Source of the DNA: Orthonyx spaldingii
Lineage: Eukaryota; Chordata; Aves; Passeriformes; Orthonychidae
Direction: 5' to 3'
Length of the DNA stretch: 64,000 nt
Assembly (NCBI GenBank): GCA_013397795.1
Contig: VZTJ01005670.1
Coordinates: 1,060,229 to 1,124,228 of the forward strand
Shown here: positions 1 through 15,300 of the stretch, one piece after another
Layout of the letters: every line of letters begins with the position of its first letter
How positions within the stretch are numbered: the first letter of the stretch is position 1
Translations under genes and position numbers: made by a program
The notes under the pieces: generated by a model
The model's database searches: none
Seen by the model: only the letters and a program-made list of their open reading frames with translations
What the model was told of the DNA's origin: nothing

Positions 1-3000
1 TTCAGTATACTTTCAGGTTTCCCTTTACCCAGGTGGGAAATTTATCATGCTTAACTTGTGCTCCCAGCTCAATGCTGCCTTGCCTTAAAACATTTACACT
101 TGCAACCAAAAGCCATTAGAAAAACAGTGCTCTGTCAGTTCTGGCACTTGATTCAGGAATCTACCATCTGATTACAGGGTACCAAAGTACTTCTGAAAAG
201 ACTTTTCATGAGGCACCAGGTTCAATTTATCAGGACAAGATAATCCAGCACTTGATTAGGTGGGAGATGTCAGTGGCTCCAGCTGGAACACTGCCGAGGT
301 GGCTGGAGCTCTGAACTGAGGGTTGAGTTAAAAACAGCAACAAAAAAAGCTTGCCAATAGTGCACAGCTTTTACTGCTGCTTGTCCTCTGTAGCAAGGTG
401 AAAGTGAATTATTCTCTTTCTGGCTTTTTGATGCATTAACTTTCACACTACAATCTTCTGCTTCTTCACAAAGGCTATTTTGTCTGCAGATTGGGGACAT
501 CTTGCAGCAGTTGCCAAGATATCAGACCCTGTAGGCTGCACTGAATCACGTACATCTAATTTCAGCTTTCAACAGCACATTAGTATTTTCCTACTTGTTC
601 ATTCTGTGTTTGTTCCAGAGAGCAACTGCTGCCCTGTATTCTTCCCTCTGCCTGACATACAGATTGTGGAAGAGGCCTCTCTTCACTGATAGTCAGCGCT
701 GCTGGGGAAAAATATGCACGTGCCTATACCTAGCAGAGCTCGATGAGGTCATAAATGTAGCTGCTATTGTCATTAATCAGAGTTCCCTGCACCTACCCTG
801 AAAAGAGAATAAGCCCTGGTATGATGATCAACCTTTTCTTTTCTTATAATTACAGTTATACTTCTCTCCATCTCAAAGCCTGAGGGCAGTGAAGTGACTC
901 AATGACATCTAGTGTGGAAAACTGGTTTCAGACATGAGTTTCCACCTCAGCCACTGCTATGCTCCTTGACATACTCCCACAAAACACAAGCAAAAGAACT
1001 TCTGCACTCACTTTGACCTCCCCACTGGCAACTTCCTCTTTCCTGGGCTGGGAAGTACTATTTTCTTTCTCTCTCTTTCTTGTTAATACAGCTGAATGCT
1101 AAAACTGACAACGATTCACTGGGACTGGAAGCTAGGAAAAAAACCTACAAGATAACAGAAAGGGTTATTTGAAAGCCAGCATGCTGCTTGTTCCACTGAC
1201 AGCTTCAAAGCATGCAGCTGTAACTGGAAATACTCTGCAAAATATTGTCTATAGTAAGTCTGTTACAGCTCTGATTTCAAGCTCATGGTTGCTATTTCTA
1301 TGCCTCCCTTTTGAATAAAACAGTGCAAATTAAAAGTAAGTTTCAAGCAGAAGAGAGAAAACACAGAATTTTTTAATATTTAAGCTCAATTTAATATATC
1401 AGATACAAATGCCAGAATTTCCTAACTTACACAGGCCTATTTTCCTCAGAGAAAATATACATATTGTGAAATCTGTAAGGTTCCAGACCCTTTGGCTAAA
1501 TGTAAACATCAGTTTATGAGAAGATGCTCAGATTGCATAAATCACACCTGTCTGAGGTTGCCCAGAAAAATCTGGCCACTTACATCTGTGTACCTCTAAC
1601 CTAAATGCTTTGTGTTTCTGCCTTTGCTTTGGTAAAAGACACTACACTGGGAAGTCAGAGGTATCCAAACCCAGCAGATAAATGCTCCTGTGTAGCCAGA
1701 CAGGCGCATTAAGCACTGCTGAGGGATGGCTTTAGTTTTCTGCTCCCCAAGCAACCACTGAGTCTGTTGTGATTCTTCGTGCTAAAAACTAAAGCCACTC
1801 TGATCCCTTAGTCCCTGGATGCTGGAGGAAGCATGTTTTATGACTTCTAGCAGATAACCCAGGTTGTATGGGATGTAGTGTTTCTTCCTCTGTGTTAGTT
1901 GATTTATTTTACTCCCTCTGCCTTTTATCTTTTGCTTTTTAGCAAAAGCTGAGGTGCCAACAGAATCAGAGAATAACTGGGAGAGGGGCTCTAAAAACAC
2001 CCCACAAACTAATATGAATACAGTAAGACATTGAGAGCTGGTATCAAAGCTTGCAACTGAAATGCAGTCTACAACTCTGTGCACAAAGCTTTTCAGGGAA
2101 AGATGAGACTATTCCAATAAATGGCAGAGTATTGTAAGAAATAGGTCAGAATCACAGTGCTGTCCTGTCCTGCACCTGAAACTCTTACCAGTGGTAACAG
2201 TGGTGGCACAACCTGCCACTGAAACACCAGGGTAAGGACTTCTCTGCAAATGAGAATCCTAATAAAAGCTTCAGACATATCCTGCCCAATAAACTGAAAT
2301 ATTCTTTTAATTCTATGGCACAGAATTCTCTTTTAGGAGGTGAATGATTTGATGCCACTAAAATAACCTGTGTGGAGTTCAAGTGCTTGAAAAAGAAAAT
2401 TAGGAGAAAAAATCTAAGCTGATTATAAGCCAATAAAATAAATGTCCTGAATTCTAACAGGAGGGGGAAAGAAATTATGAGTTTATGTAAATTCCCCTCT
2501 GTCTACTGACAAGGCAATTGCTGATGTAATTTTGAAATATTTAACATAATTATTGCTTCAGAGACTTGGAATCAGGTTTCCATTTTCTCTACCAGCAACT
2601 TGGCTTTCAACTGTTTCTAATTAATCTTAAATGTAATTTGCATGACAAGTCATACTTACATTACCAAAACAGTGTAAAAGGGTCTTACTCTACACAAATG
2701 ACCCTTAGTACATGTTATTATGAAAACAATTAATTTAACTGGGATTAGTTACATATTTTAATGCCTTGATCTCTATGATAATCCTCTTTAAGACTTTTGT
2801 CTCAGTAAAATGAATACAACAAAGACAAACTTTGCCCAATTTGTGAAAACTAAGCTCAGTCTGTGTTGGGGCCATCTAGAGCACTAGAACATCAGCATCT
2901 CTAAGTAATTTTGTGACTAGCAGGCAGCTGTAAATAGATCTTCATTTAAGCCTTCCAAGGAGCAGCTCTTCCGTAGGACAAGGTGGAAAATATTTATAAC

Positions 3001-6000
3001 TTTTCAAAATTATATTTAAGCCATTAGGAGAGTTGTAAATAATTAAATACTGATAAATACTTCTAAACACTTCACTGCCAATTAGCATAAAAGGTAGCTG
3101 AGTCTTTCCCAACACCACAACCATGACCATCTAAAAGAAATCTGCTATTTTCCTGCACAGTAATGGGAGATTGATATTAAATAGCTCCTTGCAGGCAGGC
3201 AAATTAAGCTGCTATTTATTTTGGTTTTGGCTGCTCATTGAATTGAAAATATTACTGAAACTACTGACATAGTCTAAGTGTTGGCTTTAGGAGGAGGTAC
3301 CCGATCTTCAGGCACAGCGAGGGCATGTGGCTGTATCACATGACTTGATTAAATTCAGCCCTGGCTGGAAAAAGCAGAGTTACCTGAGAAGCTCCTGAGT
3401 AGGGCTGACCAGTCCCAGTAGGGTTTCTCCTCAATTATCTGGATTTCGTTTGTTTTAGTACACAGAAAAATGTCTCTTTGTGACAGCCAGTTTGAACTTT
3501 TATAGTGGTGTTGGAGGTGCTCTGCAAGTGTCCCTGCCTGGGCTGGGGTGCCAGGGCAGCAGTGTGTCCTACCAAAAAGCTGCTCCAGGAAGAGCACAGT
3601 GACCCTAGGGTGAGGGTTTAGGTCTAAAACAGAGGTCCAGCAGTAGTGTGACCTGTGAATGTCAGCAGGGGAGCAGCAGCAGCTGCTGTTCAAGGGGTTA
3701 AAGTCTGAGTGCTGCCTCTGGTCTCTCACCTGTACAGCTCCTCAGTGGCCCCCCCACAGGCTTAGGGTTTGACTGAAGATATTGCTTCTTTCAATGTCTT
3801 CCCTGTGCACATTAAGACCTCATGGACTTTTTCACTCAGGAACAAAGACACAGGGGCTTAACTCTTCTGTAGTGTGAGTATTGGAGGCGGTATCACAGAT
3901 TACATGCTGTAATGTCCTGGCTAAATCCCTACAGAGGATTATAACTTGCATTTTCAAACTGGTGAAGTCTGCTGAGGTCACGTTGGCCAAGATTTTAAGA
4001 AGAACCAAAATAAATTTTCAAGAAGTGAGTCACTACAACTGATTTTTATACCACTGGCACAAGGTAATTAGCTCAGATGCATAAGACAAGAAATAAAATA
4101 CAGCCTCACTCATGTTTGGAGTGTGGCTGTGTGGTAAATGACTGCATTCAAGTCACACTTTTGGAAATAATAGAGTATTTCTGTTTGCCTTTTCAAGAGA
4201 TCATTACAATTAGTTCACTTGGTGCCATCATTGTAGATAATTAATTAGACAGTAACAGCTAACAGCAGCGATTGCCCTAATGTTTGCATTTTGCATGTGG
4301 TTTCTAACCAGGAATTACTTGTTTACCACGACAGAGCCAGATTATGAAACCATTAATTGTGAGATACTACTTATGAGGTGTTGTCCTGCTAAGGGCAAAG
4401 AGTCAGTGAGGTGGAGGATTGGCAAGGCCCAGGATCTGTTGCATGATAATTGATGTTATCAAAGCCACTCCATCCATTAGCTTGTTTGAGAGCATCTCAG
4501 TCAATGTCTGCAGAATTACTGTTGTGATGACGACAGGAATGGCTGTAGATAAGAACATTTTACCATCAATGGCCTTTCATCGCTGCAGTGACAGCATTTT
4601 AAGTTAAAGTGATTTAAGTTAAGAAAGAAAAAGTGCTAAAATCTGAGTGGAAGATTTGATGCTCTTTCAAGAGCTCCCAAGTGAGAGGCATCGGGATGCC
4701 CAGACCAGCACTTTGAACTCTGAGCTGCAGGCTGAACAATGTGCATTCTTCAAAATGAGCAAGAAAGAAAATAAAAGTATGTTTAAATCAATACCTTCTG
4801 GGGAGACTTAAAAAGATTAAACCAGGGAGGATGTGACTGGCCAAAAATAGACAATAATGCTTAACAACTTCGTGCACTTTTAAGCTTGAAAGTGCATTGC
4901 AGATTATGGTCCTGATCCTGCAACAAACTTGGTGCAAGAAGGCCCTTGTAATTCAGATTTTGAAAATATATTTGAGCCTCTACAAATCTGGCACTTTGCC
5001 ATGTGGCATGCAAACCTAGCTAATTATTCTTCATGACAACACCTCCACGAGGTATGGAATCCTATACCAAATTTGCATATAGATGCAGAATTAGAGAGAA
5101 ATACTTTTTCATTATGAACTCTGTAATCTCTGATTATATTGTACTGTTTCTTGCAAAGCCTTTTGGTAGATCATGTGAAGGTATTCCTGGCATGCAGAGT
5201 AGTTCTCATATTACTGCCCCTTTTCAATACTGTGCATTGAAAATGCTGCATTTTAATATTTGCAGCACCAAGTGCATCGGTGTATTTGCCAAAGGTACTT
5301 AATTCCTAGCAGAACATTCTCTCTTTTTAGTAACTTTAGTTACTTTTAGAAAATTATTTTCAATTTACTTGATTAGGCAAATGGAGTTTTCTTTCCTCTG
5401 AAATATTTCTACCCACTTTTGGGGGGTGAAAATCCTCCTTTTCCTCACTGGTAGCTTTCTGCTCCTGAAACTATCTCTGACTTGGCAACCTTGCAGATGT
5501 AACTTTGGCCACTTGATCATTCCGCCATAACCTTATGGCAGATCTATTGGCACTGACCCCAGTGTGGTTTTGTTATTTCAGAAGCTCAATATTGGTGTTT
5601 TCCTCTTGCATCAGCAGGTATCTGGCAACATAATCACTTTCCTATTTATAGCTTTTGCAGTGTCATGACATGCCTGATGCTGGGACCCCATTGTGCTGAG
5701 CTCTGGCTGAACAATACAGCAAATGTTCCGAGAAAACCTGAGTTTCTTTCACACCAGATGCATTCCTGGAGTTCAGAAACTGAAATCCCAGGGGGTGCAG
5801 TATCCCCTCCTCTCAGCACACTCATCCTGGGCAAACCAGCCTGTCCGTGGGAGCACTCCCTGGGCAAGGCAGCAGAGGGTGTCCATCTCCAGCACTGTGC
5901 TCAGCTCACATCAGTGCATTTTTGTCTGAGCCAGTTTTCCGGCCATCCTGCTGCCCTGCAGGAGCTCTGGCAAGGAAGTTGTGCAGGAGATACAGGGGGT

Positions 6001-6358
6001 GTTCTCAGCTGGGAACAGCTTATACTGTCAGTAACAACAACTTGGGGTGTCTCTACCTTAGATTTTGTGTTCTGATACAGCTCTCATCTTGTTCACTTTT
6101 TAATTATTTTGGACTGTCTATGAATTAGAATGGAAGCCACTGAGAAGGTAGAAAGAAGAAGTCGAAAACACTACAGCTGAAAGGTGCCGTCCCTGGGCAA
6201 AGAAAAGCCAGCACAAAGGAAAGTTGGTCCATTATGTTGAACAGATGGTATCAGTGATCACAGTCATCATGGAGGGAATGTGAGCATCAAAATCTGAGAA
6301 ATTAAATCATCCTGGTGGGGACAGGAGCAATCAGGGTGCTGGAAACACTAAAGAAACC

Positions 6359-6384
6359 TTTTTTTTTTTTTTTTTTTTTTTTTT
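6359..6384. repeat. Poly(T) tract, 26 nt
   Basis: An uninterrupted run of 26 T (poly(A) on the minus strand), the longest homopolymer in the window. A GC-rich block begins about 100 bp to its right. See the findings for the retrocopy question. Confidence 0.97.
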
Positions 6385-9300
6385 GTTCTTCTGTAGTTAT
6401 AAATTATTGTGTTCAGAGTTTTGGTCCAAAAAAGAAAACTGCATAGCAGAAAGTCTGAGAAGCAGGTGTTGATTGCATGGAAGACCCCTGCAGCCTTAAT
6501 GTCTCTGGCCAGCTCCACCTGGGAGCAGGGGTTGATGTCCCTGACCAGCCCCACATGGGCCCTATTTAAACTCAGGCTGAGGCCTCCACCTGGTCCTTTC
6601 TGCACCTTGGGCTTGGAGTACAGCCCTAGATCCTTCTCTCCTCCTGGGGGGCCTCCCTTGATGACCCTGGTTTGCCCCCCGTTGTACCTGGGACTCCTGA
6701 TGCGATGTCAATGTCCCCCAGCTGTGCTCTGGCCCTGCGGGGTGGTGCTGAGGTGGGTCTCTGCTGGCACATCTTGCCCTGCTGTTCCCTGGCACTTGAG
6801 AGGGATATGCAGGGACTGAGGGGATGGCCACAGCAGAAACACAAAGCTCCCCAGCTTGTGCTAGGGTGGCACACAGAGTGGAGCTCCTTGTGCTAGCTGA
6901 GTATGAAAGCAGATCAGGAGATACCAAATCATGGGAGCATGGAAATTCTGCATTAGCAAAAATTTCTGGAAGACTCCTGGTGTGAGGAAAGTGGAACTCT
7001 GCAGTCTGAGTGCGCTCCCCACCCTCCCATGCAGGGCACAGTGGCTGCTGTGAGCTGTGCTGGGCTGGTGCTCCTCTCAGTGCCTGAGTTGTGTGAGAGT
7101 GGCAGGAGGGTCTTTTTTGGTACATAACACAAAAGTGAGTATGTAAATGTAACTAGTTCTGTGCTTTTATTGCCCACAGGTAAAATGAACAAATGTGCCT
7201 TGCAATAATGCTGGAGGCAGGAGGGTTGTAATGGCTGTGGTTTCTGCAAAAGGTTTTTCTTAGGTTTCAAACTGGTTCTCAAGGAAGCTCCATCTCCTGC
7301 CCCTATGGTCCCACTCCTGTGGTAAGGGTCTCCTTGTCCTCCTGGTGGACAGCTCTGGAGTAATAACTATGGAGGCTTGTGCAAAGTATTGATGCCACAA
7401 GTCCTGGCCATTCAGGTACAGGACACAAATTTCTACCTGATTTTTGTGTAAATCAAATGAAGTGAGCAGAACAGAGCACTGATGTGGTATTTAACTGATG
7501 AGCTACAACAGTGTTCAGTGCAATCCTATCCTGTGCTAATTTCAGTAAATGCATCTTACTTGGACATCTCTTTATGTAGAGCATTCATCACAGCTCTAAA
7601 AAAGTCATGTATGTACCAAATGCCATGTGAGGTTAGAAGTGAGCAGTATAGAAACACAAAAATCCTGAAGTTAATGGAAAATAAATGTACAGTGTAATGA
7701 CTTAAATGAAAACTACATGGCTCTGGATCTGTCCATTAAAGGACAGATTGTTTGTTTTTGGACAGAAAAACACCCATATTGTTTTTCGTGTATATAGTTT
7801 AAAAGGAATTACAGTGAAAACTTGTTTCACCAAGCTCTTTCTGGTTAGTTATATCTTATTATGGTAAGATGTTGGATATAACAGGATGGATTTATACTGC
7901 AGTTTAAAGATCTTCTGTCCATAACAGATCTGGACTCAAACTCTCCATCGTTGAATTGCCACTTAAGTAGCTTAATGATAATGCTAAATGCATTATTTAC
8001 TTGTTGTGAAAGATGTACTAAGCTCCTTATTCTTTTTTCTCTTAGCCATGGTATTTTTCAATACAGAAGCTTTCTAAAATGCTATGTAGCTCATTAACAT
8101 CACTTTATTAACTGTTTGTCCACCAAAGCAGACTGTCATAGCTTTTTAATAGCACACAGCTATTCTACAGTGTCCAAACACTTAGAGAACTGCTGCATTT
8201 GGTTTAAACTTGAAAAGTGTTTTACATAAGCACATACAAAAATGTAAAGTGTAAAACAATGAAGTTTTTTGTTTTTACTAAACAAGTAAAGCTTTTTTGT
8301 CTATTTCTACTGTATTTAAGTATAGAGCAATAAGAAAAGTCTGTATTATTACAGTTACTATAAAGCAAATAATATGAAGATTTTTTTTTTTAAGTAACAT
8401 CCACTTAACCCCTGCATTACTGGCTTCTGTGCAGGTTTAAACTACGTAGTAGAAGTCTGAAATGCTAATGTCCCTCTAGGATTATGTAAAAACAACTTGA
8501 GCATTTCTACATGTAGTTCATACAGTGGCTTAAGTTACGTGTTAGGCTTGGCTGACTGAACAACATGATAAGTAATATGCTTTATAATTACTGCTTAATA
8601 AAGTGGGAATTTTCACATTCAGTGAAGCTCAAATTATGGTTACAAAGCAGTATCATGTAGTTTCAAAGGGGTGGCTTGGAGGCCACAGTGCTGAGTGCAT
8701 GTGTATGCAGACAGGCCCAAAGGGCTCCCAGCCAGTCCCCTGCTGCTCTCTCCCTCAGCACAGCAAAGCAAAGCACACCAAGGGCTTCCAGTCACTACCT
8801 GTAACTTTGCACTAAATTAAAATAAGGTTATTACTCAGAATAGCACAGACATAATTCTTCTGGGTTTGAAGTGAGTGGCCTCGAAAAACTTGGAAAACAA
8901 TTTAGGAAATCTTGTTGTGCTACTTTTTTGTTCCAGCAACTTCCAGTGGGTCTCTTTCCTTCAGGATTGCACCTTTGCCATGCACTCAGTCCTGCCTCGA
9001 GTGAGCATCAGCCTGACATGCAGCAATGTGCTGCTTGCCCAGCCCTCTCCCCATCTGCCTGCTCCTGCAATTCTGCTGGGGAGCTGATGGTCTCTGAGCT
9101 GGCTGCTTCTCTCTAAGCACAAGTTTCCTACAAATTTGGGAGATCCCAGCTTTGTGCCCAGAAATTATGCTGCAGTATCGGTGAGCTGGATGTATCTGGA
9201 AAGCAAGTACTTTTTCTCCAGTCTAAAGATTTTCACCGAGTCAAGTCTCTGTTTTGATGCATTGCTTGGCCAGATGAGTACTGGTACTGCCAGAAGGGAT

Positions 9301-12300
9301 GCAACAGCTGGGAATGAAGTGAAGCAGTGCAGATAGATTGACTGGCTTAAGGGCAACATGAAAATGCACCCTAAAGAGTGAACAAAGAGCTAAATACACC
9401 TGTGCTATTGTACTCACGCTTATCTGTTAAAAGGTCACTTACATACTGAAATAGTTACTTGCATGTGCAAATTATTTATGTTGTAAAAGACTACTCAGGG
9501 GGTGTATGTGTGTGTTGGACTTAGACACAACAATTTCTGTCCCAACAAAATGAATTTCACTACATATGTCCCCCCCAAGGCATCATTACAATTTTATTCT
9601 TACAAAGAGCAGCAGGATTTAGGACAACAAAGTCAGATTATTTCCTTTCTGACAGATGTAAACATAGCACCTTCAAATGCTTACCCCGGTCTACACTGCA
9701 GGTATTGCTGTTCCAATCTCTACAATCTAAATTCAGGTATGAAGAATTCTGTTTTTTCTACTGGCAGTATTTTATTTCCTCTGTATTTGCACACATGTGT
9801 GAGCATTCTTTATATTTTTAATTTGCTTCATTTGATAATTTTATTCTTTCTGAAAGTGGAACTGTAGAATGTGCTACACCTGGGAAGTACAGCAGTGTGA
9901 TGGAAGGTATTTTGTGTTATGTCATTGAGACTGTAGGTTTTATGTTTTACTCTGAATCCTGGCAGACTGTGTTAGTGCAGATAGCCAAAGGCACTGTACC
10001 AAGCTGTTCTCTCTGACTGACAGGAAGTTTACACAAAACTATTTTCATGCACAGAAACGTATAACTCCTGTACTAGGAAGTTAAAAGGGAAGCTAACAAA
10101 ACCAAATCCCAAACCTTACCTAGCTTTGTAAAGAGAGAGTCCTTGTTTAAGTATTCACCCTCAGAAACAAGATCTTATCGTTTATTTCTCACTTGTAATT
10201 TCCACCAACTTAAAAGATGCTATTTGCTTGCCTAGATGTGCAGCTACACAGTCATTCTGCAAAATCTGTGGGATATTGACTATGAATTATGGCAAGACAA
10301 TGAGCAGAAGGATACCAAATCCTCCATGGTATTCATTAATGGTTGCCTGTGACAAACCACTGTCAGCTTTAATAGTTTTCCTGGGGTGATTCTTGCTTCC
10401 TCTGTGGGAGACTTTTGAGATTGCTAAAGAGGATTCCTAAGTAGTAGCAACAGTTAAATAACTTTCATCAAATGTATTGCAAAACAGAGTTAGAAAAAAG
10501 TTGTCTTCAATTTCATTTTATTTCTTCCTAAAGAACTAATCTTCTTACAACAGATGGGCTCATCAAATACCTGTACAACCTTTACTAAGTAATGTGTGTA
10601 TTCACTAGAGCATTACCAGAACAGTAAGCTGATGTTTTACTAATCACCCCAATGAGAGAAATGCTAAGTGCCATTCAATAAACAGTTAATTTCCCAAAGC
10701 TGGACTAACTTTTACTTTGTTATCATCGAAATTAGACAGCTTTGCTAAGCCAAGGCAGGCTGTCTTCCCCAGCTCTGACAGTCCTTGATTTTGCATGCTA
10801 TCACACCAGTCTGAATAGGATGTAGTGTCGTAGCTATGAATCAGGATAACAAAACCAGGTCACTTAAAGCTGTAAAAAAACTTCCCATCCACATTTATGT
10901 AATATTGCATGTTTATGTAATGTTTTGCATATTACTTTTTAGCTCTAAATCTCCAAATAACTTACAAGGAGGTGTGTTCAGCTGCCCACAAAGTTACAGG
11001 TGGGCGAGATCAGACAAAGAGGTGAAGTAATTAGTGCTCAGACAAATGGTGGCTAAGCCAGACCCTTTTCCTTTGCCTCACAGGCCTTTTCTTCTAAGAG
11101 AAATTTTTTTTTGTTTTTTTATTAATTCTATGGCTAATGCCATAGAGAAAAGAAACTGCAGAGCCAGACAACAAATAAAAGGACTAAAGAGACAGAAGAG
11201 ATTCTTTTCTTGTTGGGGATGTCTCAGCTGTGCTTTTGGGACTGTCTGCATCTGTAAGCACTGTTCATCCTACTCCAGAGTGTTATTGATTCTGTCCTCG
11301 TGGATCTCGTGCAAAATTGTATTTCTATAATAACTGTAATTTTATTTCTGATTCTTAACATCAGTATCATTTTTGACTGTTTCAGACCTACTAATACATC
11401 TACTGCCATTTTTAATAAGTTTTAGAGCTGATGCATTAATACTGAATGTCAAACACTACAATTAGAATTGCTGATGTTATGCAGAAACACTGCCCTTAAT
11501 ATATATAAAAAAGACCCCTGTCTTATTATTGCTACAGAATCTGCACTCATTTCTGTTGAATTTGATAAGTTTGTGTTAGAGAATTCTCAGGCTTAGAGGA
11601 CCCTTGCATGTATGTGAACCACTTAAAGGAAGAATGAAAGGGAACATAAACAATAATGACAGTTGTAAGTGAAATCCAATTTCACCTCATTTCTCTTAAA
11701 AAGTGGGCCACATTGGTTTCCCTTCATTTGTGTTTGTCAGGATGATAAAATAAATATTTGTAATGAGTCACAGTGTATACCTACATAATGTGGAATTGTT
11801 ATAGAAACAAATTTGAATGTTGAATTTCATTATACAATGAAGGGATGTCTTATTAGTATTCACAATGAATTGTGTGATGTCTCTCCACATTCAAATTAGA
11901 GCACATAGTGCTTTGAAAAAGAATGAAGTCGCTCATCAAATCCACATTACGATACTGCAACAATACAAGTAATTAAATCAAAAACCCCCCCACATATTAT
12001 CTTTTGAGGAAGGGTTGCAAACTTTGTGATAAACTGGTAATTTGTTCAGTTCTGTGATGGAGAGTGTAATGTAATTTCCTTTATTACGTACGTCCATAAT
12101 AAAAAATAACGACATAGCTCTGAAAAATATACACTGACTTCCTGAAATCATTAATACTGTTATCTGCAAATTTACCCTTCATGTATGGCATGTGCTTGCA
12201 CTGCCTCCTAACAACCCGTCATTTTACAAACTTATTTCATTGTAGCATGCTGAAATATGGAGAAGCCCAGCTGGCTGGGTGGCAGTGCTGCTAAAAGGGG

Positions 12301-15300
12301 AAGGAAAGCAGCTGCTCCTGTCCCATGCAGAAAGCAGGGGTGTAATGTCTGCATGATCCCTGCTGCTGCTGCCTCGTGGCCTCTGCTGCCTCGGGTGGGC
12401 ACCTCAGAGCAGTGGGGGATAAAACCAGTCCCCAACAAGATTTCACAGCCTCAGGTACCGTCCCAAATGACACAGAGTACCTCCCAAGTCTGGATGTGAA
12501 TCTTCCACCTGAAGTAAAGCAAGAGCATCTCCAAGTGCAAGGAAGGCTTATGATAAGGTATGTAACTCTTTCAATTAACCTATCAGATGTGTAGCATGCA
12601 AGCAACTCGAACTGAGTCAACTTGCTTCCTGGGTGGATTATAAAGTAATTCAAATCTGGAGATGAAGAGGCTTATTTCCCTACAGAGCTGTGGCAAGACT
12701 TCTGCAAGCTGGGGTTTCCCTTTGAACCTCTGCATGCCTGCACTGTAACCAGAAACAGCCACTGGCACATGAATTGGGCTAACTCAGGCAACCTTGTCAG
12801 TAAGACCAGGGCAGCCTGGGCCATGTAGCGGTGTTTGGCATTGCAATGCTGCTTGCCCATGGGGATGTTGTGCTGCCAATTCCTCTTTTGTGCTGTTAAC
12901 CCCCTACAGAGATTAAATCTGCCTGTGTATGCCAGGACAAGACAACTGTAACTCATGAACACTGTAGAATGAATATCACCTACAAAAGTATTGACTTTTG
13001 GTAAGCATTAGGTGGAGAAGTTTCTTACAAGAAGAGACTGAATGCAGTTTTTCTATAGTGGTAAAAACAGACTTTCTACAATTGCCTGCTGGGATGCCTG
13101 AAGGTAAAGTTTAAGGACAAGGTTTCCTTTTATCCTAATGCATTTCAATCTATTACAGAGAAAGTTGATAAGAGAAGCTCTAAGTATGCTTCTTTCCACT
13201 GTACCAACCTGGGAAGTAATAAATTACAGCATATTATGTTCCCTATCAGTTCTACCCATCACAAGTCTTACAGAAGATGTGATTAAGAGAAACACCTTGG
13301 ATAGAGTAATGCAATTAACTGCTGCCATTTGAAATGTGAAAAATTACATTCTCTTATCCTAGCTTGTCTAGTTGCTCAACCAATTTTGAGCAAAAATGCT
13401 GTTTAATGACTTGATGGTTCACTGTATGACTACTTTCCAACAGACCCTGTTCCTTGCAGTAGTACAAGAAAGGTGAAAACTTTGCACCAGGCTCCAGTGT
13501 CCTGGCTGTGCAGCCCAGAGGTCAGGGGTGTACTGGGACAGCCCAGCTCCACCTTAGCTGCCTCTGTGAGGGGCACAACAGGGGCAGCCCCTCCTTGACA
13601 CCTGGATGTGCAGCTGATGTCAGATGGCAACTGGGCAAGGCAGCAGCTGAGGCCGGAAAGGGATGAATATGATAGACATGCCTCCATGTGTTCCTGCAGG
13701 AACTCTGTGATTTAAACAAGCTAGTGCTGCTCAGCATTTATCTTTAAATGGAATTTTAGGTTCCAGTTTGTATGAAAGGAGCTGTATGGAGTGCACTTAC
13801 TAGAATGAAAAGTATCTGTTTAGAAAACGAGTCAGTACGTGCAAGGGTGCAAAACTAAAAGACCTCAGAGAAGGTGAGGTATTCGCTCCTTTGACAGAGA
13901 ATTTAAGGCTGTACTATGCTACACACCAAAGCCATATGCCCCTTTCTTTAAATGTATGCAACGTTTACATTTTTTATATAAAAAACCCTTTGCATATAGC
14001 ATCTGAGTATTTTCAGGCCCCAATAAAGCATTTTATGGATAAGAAGTGGCATAGCTCTGCTTATAACGATGTCTTTAGACAGCATACAAAATCACCCTGT
14101 TCCACATGGCCATCTGTGATACGGTACTGCAAAAGTAAAAAAGAAAAAAGCAACTTCAAAAGTATGCCCTTGGTTTTTTTTTAAATTTTCATTTCTCCTA
14201 ATTTTTCACTGGGCATTTACTGAAAGTGCTGCAGTGAGATCAATGGAAAATAACTCTAAGTTTTAGCTTATAATGGAAGCAAACATAAGGCTGTAAATAT
14301 TTTAAATGGATTTGAAATTATTTTTGTGAGTTCTGTTATATAGCACTTGAATGCACTAGTTAAATAATACTTTGTGGGCATATGCAAATTCAAAACGCTG
14401 GCCAATAATTAAAATATATATAAGAAAAAACCCAAGCCTGTTAAGGTATCTTTGATTTTAAAACTCATAGTGACATAGTAAGGTTATGGAAATTATGTAT
14501 TAATGTAATTTATTCAAGAAGCTGGAGTGATACTTCTTTGTCATAGGAGCTATTAAAGAAAAAAATCTGCTGTTTACCTCTAATCTCCTTGCAAACATTT
14601 GTGACTCCATATCTCTGTACTTATCTTTATATATTCTGCAACACAGTACTGACTAGCTTTTAATCATAAAATCAATTCCTCCATCTGATATTATGCCTAC
14701 TCAAGTTCCTTTCCAAGTTCCTTCATATTTCTTAGACTGCTTTTCCAGACTTCATTTTGTAATCATTATTTTGTGGCTGTAAGAGAAACTTAGAATCACA
14801 GCTCTCTATATATTTATGCAAAAGTTTACAAATAGCTTTAACTCTGACTTAGCATTTTCTTGTAGGGTCCTGTAACCCCCCAAACCTGGAGAAACTGCCT
14901 GCATACTTGCAGGTGTGTGGACTTGGCTGATGTCAAAATTTTGGATATGATGCTCAAAAATAGAAACTTCTGACTTTTAAAAAAAATCTGTAGGCACATA
15001 AGAAAACCATTTAAAACTGTGTGTTGAATATATCAAGGGATATTTAAGTAGTTATAAAACAACCCTATGCCACAGAAAATACTTTATTAGGACTTTACAG
15101 TTTATTTAAATTCTCTGAAGTTCCTTTCAATGAGGCAAATCCTATCCTGAGATCCAATTAATTTAATTCCTAGACATGAATTTGCTGAAACCAACAGATG
15201 TTCTTACTGAATAAAACTTGAATAGCAATTGAATAAAAGCTCCAGGAGGTATCCCAGTGCTTATGAAGTCCCAGATCATCCTGTCACCTCCCAGCACCTT

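Noticed and set aside
6562..7125. 187-codon open frame on the minus strand
   Set aside because: Lies in a GC-rich block where several frames on both strands are open, starts without a convincing context, and shows no known domain or splice borders.
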